11,097 nt of DNA from Flavobacteriales bacterium CG_4_9_14_3_um_filter_32_8 (GTDB lineage: Bacteria > Bacteroidota > Bacteroidia > Flavobacteriales_E > Vicingaceae), in the NCBI GenBank assembly GCA_002790175.1, contig PFUQ01000009.1, forward strand, positions 1 to 11,097, read 5' to 3'. This document shows positions 1 to 5,304 of the stretch, piece after piece (the first letter of the stretch is position 1; every line of letters starts with the position of its first letter). The position numbers were made by a program, and so were the translations under genes. The notes beneath the pieces were generated by a model that saw only the letters and a list, made by a program, of their open reading frames with translations, searched no databases and had not been told where the DNA came from.

Positions 1-615
1 ATGATGCACATCTTCAGCCATGTGTTCATTAATAATCTGTTTTATTCCGTGAGGAATAGTGGCTGAGAAAAGCCATTTTTGATCAGCACTGGTAATAAAA
101 CCAAGAATTTCATCCAATTCCTTTTTAAAGCCCATGCTCAGCATTTCATCGGCTTCATCTAAAATAATGGTTTTTACCTGTCGTAAATCAACAGCTTTTC
201 GTTTTACTAAATCAATTAATCTGCCTGGAGTAGCAACAATAATGTGCGTTGGCCTTTTTAAGTTGTTAATTTGTTTTTCAATGGGAGCTCCACCATAAAC
301 GGCTTCAATAAATATTTTATCTGTGTATTTGGTAAATCGAAACAATTGCTTCGCCACTTGTAGACCTAACTCCCGAGTAGGACAGAGAATAAGTCCTTGA
401 ACAACTTTTTGTTGATGGTCTATTAAATGAAGTAAAGGTAACCCATAAGCAGCCGTTTTTCCTGTGCCTGTATGAGCTTGACCAACCAAATCGGTTTTGG
501 TAGTTAATAAAAGTGGAATAACTTCATTTTGAATAGGAGTAGGAGTAATGATTCCCAGTTCGTTTAATCCCTTAATAAAATTTTTATCGACACCGAGCTC
601 TTTGAAATTTTCCAA
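1..615 (-). CDS. DEAD-box RNA helicase, N-terminal part (runs off left edge)
   Basis: This is the first 205 codons of an ATP-dependent DEAD-box RNA helicase; the C-terminal RecA domain lies outside the window. Reading from 615 leftward, the frame gives the Q-motif (GIITPTPIQ), Walker A (AHTGTGKT), motif Ia (PTRELG), a GG doublet, TPGR, the DEAD box (LDEADEML) and motif III (SAT). The start is inferred to be TTG at 615-613. An in-frame TAA lies four codons upstream, there is no ATG between it and the Q-motif, and the protein from TTG begins ENFKELGV, the expected spacing for the family. It follows the RhlE-type gene by 42 bases on the same strand, so co-transcription is likely. It could be a DeaD/CsdA- or DbpA-type helicase, but deciding needs the missing C-terminus. 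The family is certain, the subfamily is not. Confidence 0.93.
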   Translation of the reverse strand, partial: MENFKELGVDKNFIKGLNELGIITPTPIQNEVIPLLLTTKTDLVGQAHTGTGKTAAYGLPLLHLIDHQQKVVQGLILCPTRELGLQVAKQLFRFTKYTDKIFIEAVYGGAPIEKQINNLKRPTHIIVATPGRLIDLVKRKAVDLRQVKTIILDEADEMLSMGFKKELDEILGFITSADQKWLFSATIPHGIKQIINEHMAEDVHH

Positions 616-657
616 AATAGTTGTTTATTAATTTGTTGTAAAGGTAGTTATGAAAAA

Positions 658-1923
658 TTAATTTCTACCTCTATTGTTATTTCTATTGCTAGGTCTTTTA
701 GTTTTATCCCGATTTCCACTTGGTGGTCTTTGCTGTTGCTTATTCGCTTGAATAACTGCTTCTAATTCTTGTCTAGACATCACACTTTGTTCAAAACCTG
801 GTATTACTTCACTAGTTAAGCGGTGTCCCAACAATTTTTCTATTCCCTTAACGTACTCTTCTTCATCATGACTCACTAAAGAAATAGCATCACCACTGGA
901 ACCTGCTCTACCCGTACGACCAATTCGGTGGATATAATCTTCAGAAATATTAGGTAATTCAAAATTAACCACATGAGGTAACAATGGAATATCTAAACCA
1001 CGAGCTGCGATGTCTGTTGCTACCAATACACGAATAGCAGCATCTTTAAATCCAGCAAGAGCTTTGGTTCTCGCTCCTTGGGTTTTGTTTCCATGAATAG
1101 CTGCGGCGGTTAAACCTTTCTTTTGCATTTTTTCACACAACTTATTAGCTCCATGTTTAGTTCTGGTAAAGACCAATACTTGTTGCCAGTTTCCATCCAT
1201 GATTAATTTTATAATCAGTTCTGTTTTTTTTCCTTTATCAACACGGTATATTTTATGATTTACCATTTCAGCGGTTGTGTTTCCAGGTGTTGCTTCAACA
1301 GTAATGGGATGATTTAATATTCCTTGAGCCAGTTGCTTAATTTCTTTAGAAAAAGTAGCAGAAAACAATAGGTTTTGTCTTTTTATAGGAAGTATATTAA
1401 GAATTTTCTTAATGTCTCTCAAAAATCCCATATCCAACATACGGTCGGCTTCATCCAAAACCAAAATTTCCACTTTAGCTAAAGAAAGTAACCCTTGATT
1501 TTGCAAATCGAGTAGTCGCCCTGGAGTAGCAATTAAAATATCCACGCCGCTTCTTAAAGTTTGAACTTGAGGATTTTGGTTGACACCACCAAAAATTACA
1601 GCAGGTTTGATGTCTAAAAATTTGCTATAATCTTTTACGTTTTCAAATATTTGAGCAGCTAATTCTCTTGTAGGAGTTAATATTAATGAACGAATTGGCC
1701 TATTTCTTAATTGTTGACCAGAAGTTAAGATTTGAAGTATGGGTAATGTGAAACCAGCGGTTTTACCTGTTCCAGTTTGGGCAGAAGCCAACACATCTTT
1801 TCCTTCTAAAATAACAGGAATTACTTTTTTTTGAATTGGTGTAGGTGTTGAATAACCTTGTGTGCTAACAGCTTTTAAAATAGCATCAGCTAATCCTAAT
1901 GAGTTAAATGACATAGATAACAT
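658..1923 (-). CDS. rhlE: RhlE-type DEAD-box ATP-dependent RNA helicase
   Basis: A complete 421-residue DEAD-box helicase that unwinds short RNA duplexes using ATP; RhlE relatives act in ribosome maturation and RNA turnover. All motifs are intact: Q-motif near residues 24-31 (TPTPIQ), Walker A AQTGTGKT (48-55), PTRELA (84-89), GG (112-113), TPGR (133-136), DEAD (157-160), SAT (188-190), the motif IV region VFTRTK (251-256), motif V ATDIAARGLD (302-311) and motif VI HRIGRTGRAG (332-341). A basic, Asn/Arg/Gln-rich tail of about 30 residues follows, typical of Bacteroidota RhlE proteins and likely to bind RNA. ATG at 1923 is given as the start; ATG at 1914 (protein MSFNSLGL) is equally plausible and closer to family N-termini. 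The gene diverges from a cold-shock protein gene and is followed by a second helicase, suggesting a cold/RNA-remodelling module. Confidence 0.95.
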   Translation of the reverse strand: MLSMSFNSLGLADAILKAVSTQGYSTPTPIQKKVIPVILEGKDVLASAQTGTGKTAGFTLPILQILTSGQQLRNRPIRSLILTPTRELAAQIFENVKDYSKFLDIKPAVIFGGVNQNPQVQTLRSGVDILIATPGRLLDLQNQGLLSLAKVEILVLDEADRMLDMGFLRDIKKILNILPIKRQNLLFSATFSKEIKQLAQGILNHPITVEATPGNTTAEMVNHKIYRVDKGKKTELIIKLIMDGNWQQVLVFTRTKHGANKLCEKMQKKGLTAAAIHGNKTQGARTKALAGFKDAAIRVLVATDIAARGLDIPLLPHVVNFELPNISEDYIHRIGRTGRAGSSGDAISLVSHDEEEYVKGIEKLLGHRLTSEVIPGFEQSVMSRQELEAVIQANKQQQRPPSGNRDKTKRPSNRNNNRGRN

Positions 1924-1957
1924 TTATGAAATAACAACTTATTTAATAGCAAGTAGC

Positions 1958-2035
1958 ATTTCAGAATTTTTTTTACAAAGGTAATAGTAATTTTAACTAT
2001 TAAGGTGAGTTCTCTTGTAAAAATAGTTCTGAAAT
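1958..2035. repeat. 21-bp imperfect inverted repeat with inner 7-bp hairpin, rhlE-csp intergenic
   Basis: The left arm (1958-1978, ATTTCAGAA...TTTTTACAA) and right arm (2015-2035) are reverse complements at 19 of 21 positions, separated by 36 bases. Inside that spacer lies a second perfect inverted repeat, TAATAGT (1982-1988) and ACTATTA (1996-2002), with a 7-base loop. The symmetric block sits between two divergent genes. The left arm lies just downstream of the rhlE -7 element and so would fall in the rhlE leader. The mirrored position on the plus strand (2010-2017) has only a degenerate promoter-like 8-mer. This fits an operator, an inverted duplication of a promoter/leader, or a cruciform-forming site. 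It does not look like a terminator. Confidence 0.7.
1976..1983 (-). promoter_or_regulatory. candidate -7 promoter element for rhlE
   Basis: The minus strand reads TACCTTTG, matching the Bacteroidota -7 consensus TAnnTTTG, 52 bases upstream of the first rhlE ATG. No TTG-type -33 element is evident. The motif partly overlaps the left arm of the 21-bp inverted repeat (1958-1978), so a protein bound there could affect initiation. Such 8-mers arise by chance in AT-rich DNA, so support is moderate. Confidence 0.45.
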
Positions 2036-2133
2036 TTTACCTTAATTATATCGTGAAAGCTATGTTTAAGTCATTTTTATTAAACCTATATGTGTATTAT
2101 TTCAAATTAAAGTCGTTAAAAAAAATTATATCC

Positions 2134-2176
2134 ATGTTATAACCGTACTTTTGTACTTAATATAAATTTATAACAT
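2134..2176. promoter_or_regulatory. 9-bp inverted repeat flanking the cold-shock gene promoter
   Basis: ATGTTATAA (2134-2142) and its exact reverse complement TTATAACAT (2168-2176) bracket the candidate -7 element of the cold-shock gene, 25 bases apart. The right arm ends six bases before the ATG. The left arm lies upstream of the expected transcription start, so the pair cannot fold as one mRNA hairpin and would have to act as DNA, for example as a two-site operator. The sequence is AT-rich, so chance is possible. Confidence 0.4.
2146..2153 (+). promoter_or_regulatory. candidate -7 promoter element for the cold-shock gene
   Basis: TACTTTTG matches TAnnTTTG and lies 29 bases upstream of the cold-shock ATG, predicting a short leader of roughly 20-25 bases. 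It sits within GTAC-TTTT-GTAC, a small symmetric sequence. No clear -33 element is visible. An additional upstream start that would give the long leader seen in many cold-shock genes cannot be excluded. Confidence 0.5.
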
Positions 2177-2182
2177 ATAATA

Positions 2183-2374
2183 ATGAACAAAGGAACAGTA
2201 AAATTTTTCAACGCTACCAAAGGATTTGGATTTATTAGCGAAGAAGGAACAGACAAAGATCATTTTGTACACCAATCAGGTTTAATTGATGAAATTACAG
2301 AAGGTGATGAAGTAGAATTTGAACTACAAGAAGGTAAAAAAGGATTAAATGCAGTAAATGTAAAAGTAATCTAA
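2183..2374 (+). CDS. CspA-family cold-shock protein
   Basis: A 63-residue single cold-shock domain protein, close to the usual 65-70 residues. Family members are cytoplasmic RNA chaperones that bind single-stranded nucleic acid and melt mRNA structure in the cold or during growth transitions. RNP1 appears as KGFGFI (residues 13-18) and RNP2 as HFVHQ (27-31). The N-terminus MNKGTVKFFN and the ending GLNAVNVKVI are typical. The gene is monocistronic: a candidate promoter precedes it and a strong terminator follows. There is no Shine-Dalgarno sequence, as is usual in this phylum. It diverges from an RhlE-type helicase, and helicase and chaperone are functionally complementary in RNA remodelling. 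Which csp paralogue this is cannot be told from the sequence. Confidence 0.95.
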   Translation: MNKGTVKFFNATKGFGFISEEGTDKDHFVHQSGLIDEITEGDEVEFELQEGKKGLNAVNVKVI

Positions 2375-2402
2375 TATATACTTTAAAACTTTTTTAAAAG
2401 AT

Positions 2403-2435
2403 AAAGCCTCCGTATGTTAACGGAGGCTTTTTTTT
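2403..2435 (+). terminator. Rho-independent terminator of the cold-shock gene
   Basis: A perfect 11-bp stem, AAAGCCTCCGT (2403-2413) with ACGGAGGCTTT (2420-2430), encloses a six-base loop and runs into a T-tract to 2435. It lies 28 bases after the csp stop codon and is the only textbook terminator found in the window. Confidence 0.93.
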
Positions 2436-2449
2436 GAATTAAATTTAAT

Positions 2450-2473
2450 ATATATATAGAAATCTATATATAT
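2450..2473. promoter_or_regulatory. 24-bp near-perfect AT palindrome upstream of the DUF302 promoter
   Basis: Two 11-bp arms (2450-2460 and 2463-2473), mainly alternating TA ending in AGA/TCT, are separated by AA. The centre lies about 25 bases before the candidate -7 element of the DUF302 gene, in the -33 to -40 region. It could be an operator or a cruciform-prone spacer. TA runs self-pair easily, so the non-repetitive AGA/TCT core is the most informative part. Confidence 0.45.
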
Positions 2474-2485
2474 TGAAAAGATTAG

Positions 2486-2493
2486 TAAATTTG
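2486..2493 (+). promoter_or_regulatory. candidate -7 promoter element for the DUF302 gene
   Basis: TAAATTTG followed by C matches TAnnTTTG and lies 31 bases upstream of the ATG at 2524. Its position inside the longer reading frame that begins at TTG 2473 argues that the longer frame is not translated and that ATG 2524 is the real start. Confidence 0.5.
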
Positions 2494-2523
2494 CATCATA
2501 AATCAACCAATAAAAATAAAATT

Positions 2524-2907
2524 ATGTATTACTTAAATAAAACAACCCATTACAATTTTGAAGAAGCTGAACAAAAAATAAGAGCAATTTTAAAAGAAAA
2601 AGGTTTTGGAATTTTAACAGAGATTGATATGAAATCAACAATGAAGACCAAGTTGGATAAAGATATTCAGCAATATAAAATACTAGGTGCATGCAATCCT
2701 AATTATGCTTATTTGGCATTACAAGAAGAAGAAAAGATTGGAATTATTTTGCCATGCAATGTTACCATAATCGAAAACAAAGATGGCAGTGTTGATGTTT
2801 CAATAATGGATCCCGAAGCTGCTTTTAAACTTACAGATAATAGTTCATTGGCAACTTTTGCAAAAGAGGTGAAAGGAATATTGCAATCTGCATTAGAAAA
2901 ATTATAA
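2524..2907 (+). CDS. DUF302 family protein
   Basis: A 127-residue cytosolic protein whose whole length matches the DUF302 fold: an N-terminal strand/helix segment (FEEAEQKIRAILKEKGFGIL), the ACNP turn near residue 57, the LPC segment near 77, and an acidic C-terminal part (DGSVDVSIMDPEAA). The biochemical role of DUF302 is not established. In this protein both the NP turn and the LP segment carry a cysteine (C57 and C78), which hints at a thiol or metal function; that is inference. The frame can be extended upstream to TTG 2473, but that extension has no family resemblance and contains the likely promoter. The gene sits alone between the csp terminator and purC, and no terminator is seen after it. 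Confidence 0.85.
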   Translation: MYYLNKTTHYNFEEAEQKIRAILKEKGFGILTEIDMKSTMKTKLDKDIQQYKILGACNPNYAYLALQEEEKIGIILPCNVTIIENKDGSVDVSIMDPEAAFKLTDNSSLATFAKEVKGILQSALEKL

Positions 2908-2966
2908 TGTTAAGAAATAGTTGATTACTTTTTAGAAAGACATTAAGATATACTAATAGCCTTTTT

Positions 2967-2974
2967 TATTTTTG
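2967..2974 (+). promoter_or_regulatory. candidate -7 promoter element for purC
   Basis: TATTTTTG followed by CC matches TAnnTTTG, 19 bases upstream of the purC ATG, predicting a leader of roughly a dozen bases. It ends a T-rich run, and no -33 TTG is visible at the usual distance. Confidence 0.45.
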
Positions 2975-2993
2975 CCACCTAAAATTAATCATA

Positions 2994-3947
2994 ATGCAAA
3001 GCAATGTTATTAAAGAAACTCATTTTAAATTTCCTAATCAAAAAAGTTTTTACAAAGGAAAAGTAAGAGACGTATATAATATCAATAATGACTTGTTGGT
3101 AATGGTTGTTTCCGATCGAATTTCGGCATTTGATGTAGTTTTACCTAAAGCCATTCCTTATAAAGGTCAAGTATTAAATCAAATAGCTGCAAAATTTTTA
3201 AAAGCTACCGAAGATATAGTTCCAAATTGGGTAATTGATGTACCTGACCCAAGTGTTACTATCGGAAAAATGTGTGAACCTTTTAAAGTAGAAATGGTGA
3301 TTAGAGGTTATCTTTCTGGCCACGCATGGAGAGAATATCAAGAAGGAAAAAGAATGCTTTGTGGAGTTGTTATGCCTAATGGCATGAAGGAAAATGATAA
3401 ATTTCCAGAGCCTATTATTACACCAACAACAAAAGCTAGTGTTGGTCATGATGAAGATATCTCTCGAGAAGAAATCTTAGCACAAGGAATTGTTTCTGAT
3501 TCAGATTATATAAAATTAGAAGATTATACTAGAAAAATCTTTCAAAGAGGAACAGAGATAGCTGCAGAAAAAGGATTAATATTAGTAGATACCAAATATG
3601 AATTTGGAAAAGTAGGTCATACTATTTATTTAATAGATGAAATTCATACTCCCGATTCTTCTCGTTATTTTTATGCTGATGGATATGAAGAAAGACAAAA
3701 AAAAGGAGAAAGTCAAAAACAATTATCCAAAGAGTTTGTTAGACAATGGTTAATTGAAAATAATTTTCAAGGAAAAGAAAGTCAGGTAATTCCAGAAATG
3801 TCTGATGAATTTATTACTGAAATTTCTGAACGATACATCGAATTGTATGAAAATATTACAGGAGATAAATTTATAAAATCGGATGTGTCGGATGTACTTA
3901 AAAGAGTAGAAGTAAATATCAATAAGGCTTTATTGGATATTTCCTAA
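2994..3947 (+). CDS. purC: Phosphoribosylaminoimidazole-succinocarboxamide synthase (SAICAR synthetase)
   Basis: PurC joins aspartate to CAIR using ATP, giving SAICAR in de novo purine synthesis. The 317-residue protein belongs to the longer form of the family. Recognisable elements are the nucleotide-binding segment FYKGKVRDVY (19-28), SDRISAFDV (40-48), the central RGYLSG segment (104-109), the substrate loop TPTTKASVGHDEDIS (143-157), the metal/aspartate region LIDEIHTPDSSRYF (213-226) and SKEFVRQWL (245-253). The start MQSNVIKETHF fits the family, and a -7 promoter motif lies 19 bases upstream. It is not next to other purine genes here, which is common in Bacteroidota where pur genes are scattered. 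The stop codon lies inside a weak 7-bp hairpin. Confidence 0.97.
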   Translation: MQSNVIKETHFKFPNQKSFYKGKVRDVYNINNDLLVMVVSDRISAFDVVLPKAIPYKGQVLNQIAAKFLKATEDIVPNWVIDVPDPSVTIGKMCEPFKVEMVIRGYLSGHAWREYQEGKRMLCGVVMPNGMKENDKFPEPIITPTTKASVGHDEDISREEILAQGIVSDSDYIKLEDYTRKIFQRGTEIAAEKGLILVDTKYEFGKVGHTIYLIDEIHTPDSSRYFYADGYEERQKKGESQKQLSKEFVRQWLIENNFQGKESQVIPEMSDEFITEISERYIELYENITGDKFIKSDVSDVLKRVEVNINKALLDIS

Positions 3948-3958
3948 AAAATTAGGAA
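3941..3958 (+). terminator. weak hairpin over the purC stop codon
   Basis: TTCCTAA (3941-3947, including the stop) pairs perfectly with TTAGGAA (3952-3958) across an AAAA loop. The stem is AT-rich and no T-tract follows, so termination would be inefficient; it may only protect the 3' end or be incidental. Confidence 0.3.
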
Positions 3959-3994
3959 TTATAAATTAGTGCTCCTTTATTTTATCATTAATAT

Positions 3995-4006
3995 ATGTAT
4001 ATACAT
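3995..4006. promoter_or_regulatory. perfect 12-bp palindrome in the marR promoter, candidate operator
   Basis: ATGTATATACAT is an exact palindrome centred 20-21 bases before the start of the marR -7 element, where bound protein would compete with RNA polymerase. MarR-family regulators commonly bind palindromes of this kind to repress their own genes, so autoregulation is the simplest reading. AT-richness limits certainty. Confidence 0.5.
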
Positions 4007-4020
4007 TTAATGTTTTTGTA

Positions 4021-4028
4021 TATTTTTG
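4021..4028 (+). promoter_or_regulatory. candidate -7 promoter element for marR
   Basis: TATTTTTG followed by CG matches TAnnTTTG, 17 bases upstream of the marR ATG. It probably serves marR and, in the absence of another clear promoter, the pirin gene downstream. Confidence 0.5.
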
Positions 4029-4045
4029 CGTAATAATAATTCAAT

Positions 4046-4495
4046 ATGAAATTAGAAGAAGAATTAAAACAAAAACAATTTAAATCAGAACATCAAAAAG
4101 CAGTGCTAAATATATTATTTACAGGACATTGGTTAGATTCTGAAAATACAAAAATTTTAAAACCTTATGGAATTAGTCCACAACAATATAATGTGTTACG
4201 AATATTAAAAGGGCAGCATCCAAATGCAATTTCAGTCAATAATATTATGGGTAGAATGATTGATAAAATGTCGAACACCAGTAGGTTAGTAGAAAAATTG
4301 AGACAAAAAGAATTTATTGAACGAGTGATTTGTGAGCATGATAGGAGACAAGTTGATGTAAAAATAACTGATAAAGGAATAAAACTATTGGAAAAATTGA
4401 CTTCAAAAATGGATGACTTTGATCAAATAATTAACAAAATAACCATTGGAGAAGCTAAACTTATCAATACAATTCTAGATAAAGTTAGAAAATAA
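4046..4495 (+). CDS. MarR-family winged-helix transcriptional regulator
   Basis: A 149-residue MarR-type dimeric DNA-binding protein. The order is an N-terminal dimerisation helix (about 13-40), the helix-turn-helix (about 43-90: YGISPQQYNVLRIL, then SVNNIMGRMIDKMSNTSRLVEKLRQKEFIERV), the wing with its signature DRRQVDVKITDKG (99-111), and a C-terminal dimerisation helix. Family members sense small aromatic or oxidant ligands, often through a cysteine; C96 just before the wing is a candidate, by inference only. It lies 56 bases upstream of a pirin gene on the same strand, a pairing familiar in Bacteroidota that implies pirin is its target. Two perfect palindromes, one in its own promoter and one before pirin, are candidate binding sites. 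The effector is unknown. Confidence 0.93.
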   Translation: MKLEEELKQKQFKSEHQKAVLNILFTGHWLDSENTKILKPYGISPQQYNVLRILKGQHPNAISVNNIMGRMIDKMSNTSRLVEKLRQKEFIERVICEHDRRQVDVKITDKGIKLLEKLTSKMDDFDQIINKITIGEAKLINTILDKVRK

Positions 4496-4520
4496 AAAAA
4501 AATTCAAATAAATATGTAAA

Positions 4521-4536
4521 TCCGTCAACTGACGGA
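4521..4536. promoter_or_regulatory. perfect GC-containing palindrome between marR and pirin
   Basis: TCCGTCA (4521-4527) and TGACGGA (4530-4536) form an exact 16-bp palindrome with an AC centre, 15 bases before the pirin ATG and flanked on both sides by TAAA. It stands out from the surrounding AT-rich sequence. As DNA it looks like an operator for a dimeric repressor. As RNA it would fold into a six-bp hairpin with an AACT loop next to the start codon. No T-tract follows, so it is not a terminator. Confidence 0.65.
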
Positions 4537-4551
4537 TAAAACAATAAAATA

Positions 4552-5304
4552 ATGTCAATAAAAATTGTAAAAATAGAAGATCAAGCTAAAGGGGCTTTTG
4601 ATGGAATGAAAATTTTAGAAAATAAACCTATAGGTTTTCCACAAGATAGAGGAATTCAACAACCCTATTCCAATTTGTTTTATTGGGCAAATGCATGGTC
4701 GTATAATGGCGGATTGATAGACGAACATCCTCATCAAATGTTTGAAATCATGTCATTTGTGATTGAAGGAGAAATACAACATTATGACAGCAAGTTTAAC
4801 AGATGGCTTTCATTAAAAAAAGGGGACGCACAAATTATACGTTCTGGAAATGGAATTACTCATGCCGAAAAAATAATGGCTGGAGGAAGAATGTTTCAGA
4901 TTTGGTTTGATCCAAACATCCAAAAATCAATTAGTAAAGAAGCTACCTACAACGATTATGGTTCTGCTGACATGAAATGTTTTGAAGAAGGTGGAATAAA
5001 AATAAAAAATTATATTGGAAATGGTGGTCCAGTAAACATGGATGCTGAAGGTGTAGAGATTAATGAATATACAATTCCTAAAGGAAATCATCAACTAAAA
5101 TTAAATGCTGATAAGATTCATTCATTTTATCTAATCAATGGAACAGTAAAAATAGATGGTAATAAAATAAAGGAGAACGACTTCTTTATATTCGAAAATG
5201 AAAAGGAGCTCAATTTGGAGGTGGAAACAACTACGGTATTATTTACTGTTGCAGTACCCCATAAATTAACTTATAAAACATACATAGAATTAGCAAATAG
5301 TTAG
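4552..5304 (+). CDS. Pirin family protein (bicupin)
   Basis: A 250-residue pirin-like bicupin. The N-terminal cupin has the metal-site pattern DEHPHQMFE...EGEIQH and GNGITHAE, giving H59, H61, H104 and E106, the four residues expected to bind Fe(II) in pirins; the site looks intact. The C-terminal cupin (about 150-240) is more diverged and lacks an obvious metal set, as is usual. Some bacterial pirins have quercetin 2,3-dioxygenase activity and others act through protein partners, so the reaction here is unknown. The Q after HPH, where many pirins have R, marks a subfamily difference. The gene probably shares a transcript with marR or is controlled at the palindrome just upstream. Its stop overlaps the ispH stop on the other strand by four bases. 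Confidence 0.93.
   Translation: MSIKIVKIEDQAKGAFDGMKILENKPIGFPQDRGIQQPYSNLFYWANAWSYNGGLIDEHPHQMFEIMSFVIEGEIQHYDSKFNRWLSLKKGDAQIIRSGNGITHAEKIMAGGRMFQIWFDPNIQKSISKEATYNDYGSADMKCFEEGGIKIKNYIGNGGPVNMDAEGVEINEYTIPKGNHQLKLNADKIHSFYLINGTVKIDGNKIKENDFFIFENEKELNLEVETTTVLFTVAVPHKLTYKTYIELANS

Noticed and set aside
2473..2523. N-terminal extension of the DUF302 gene to TTG 2473
   Set aside because: The extra 17 residues have no family resemblance and contain a consensus -7 promoter element; ATG 2524 is the better start.
3198..3449. Minus-strand 83-codon frame inside purC
   Set aside because: It lies wholly within the strongly supported purC gene on the other strand; composition and lack of any motif mark it as a shadow frame.
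4521..4536. Reading the marR-pirin palindrome as a terminator
   Set aside because: No T-tract follows on either strand; the symmetry fits an operator or a start-site hairpin better.
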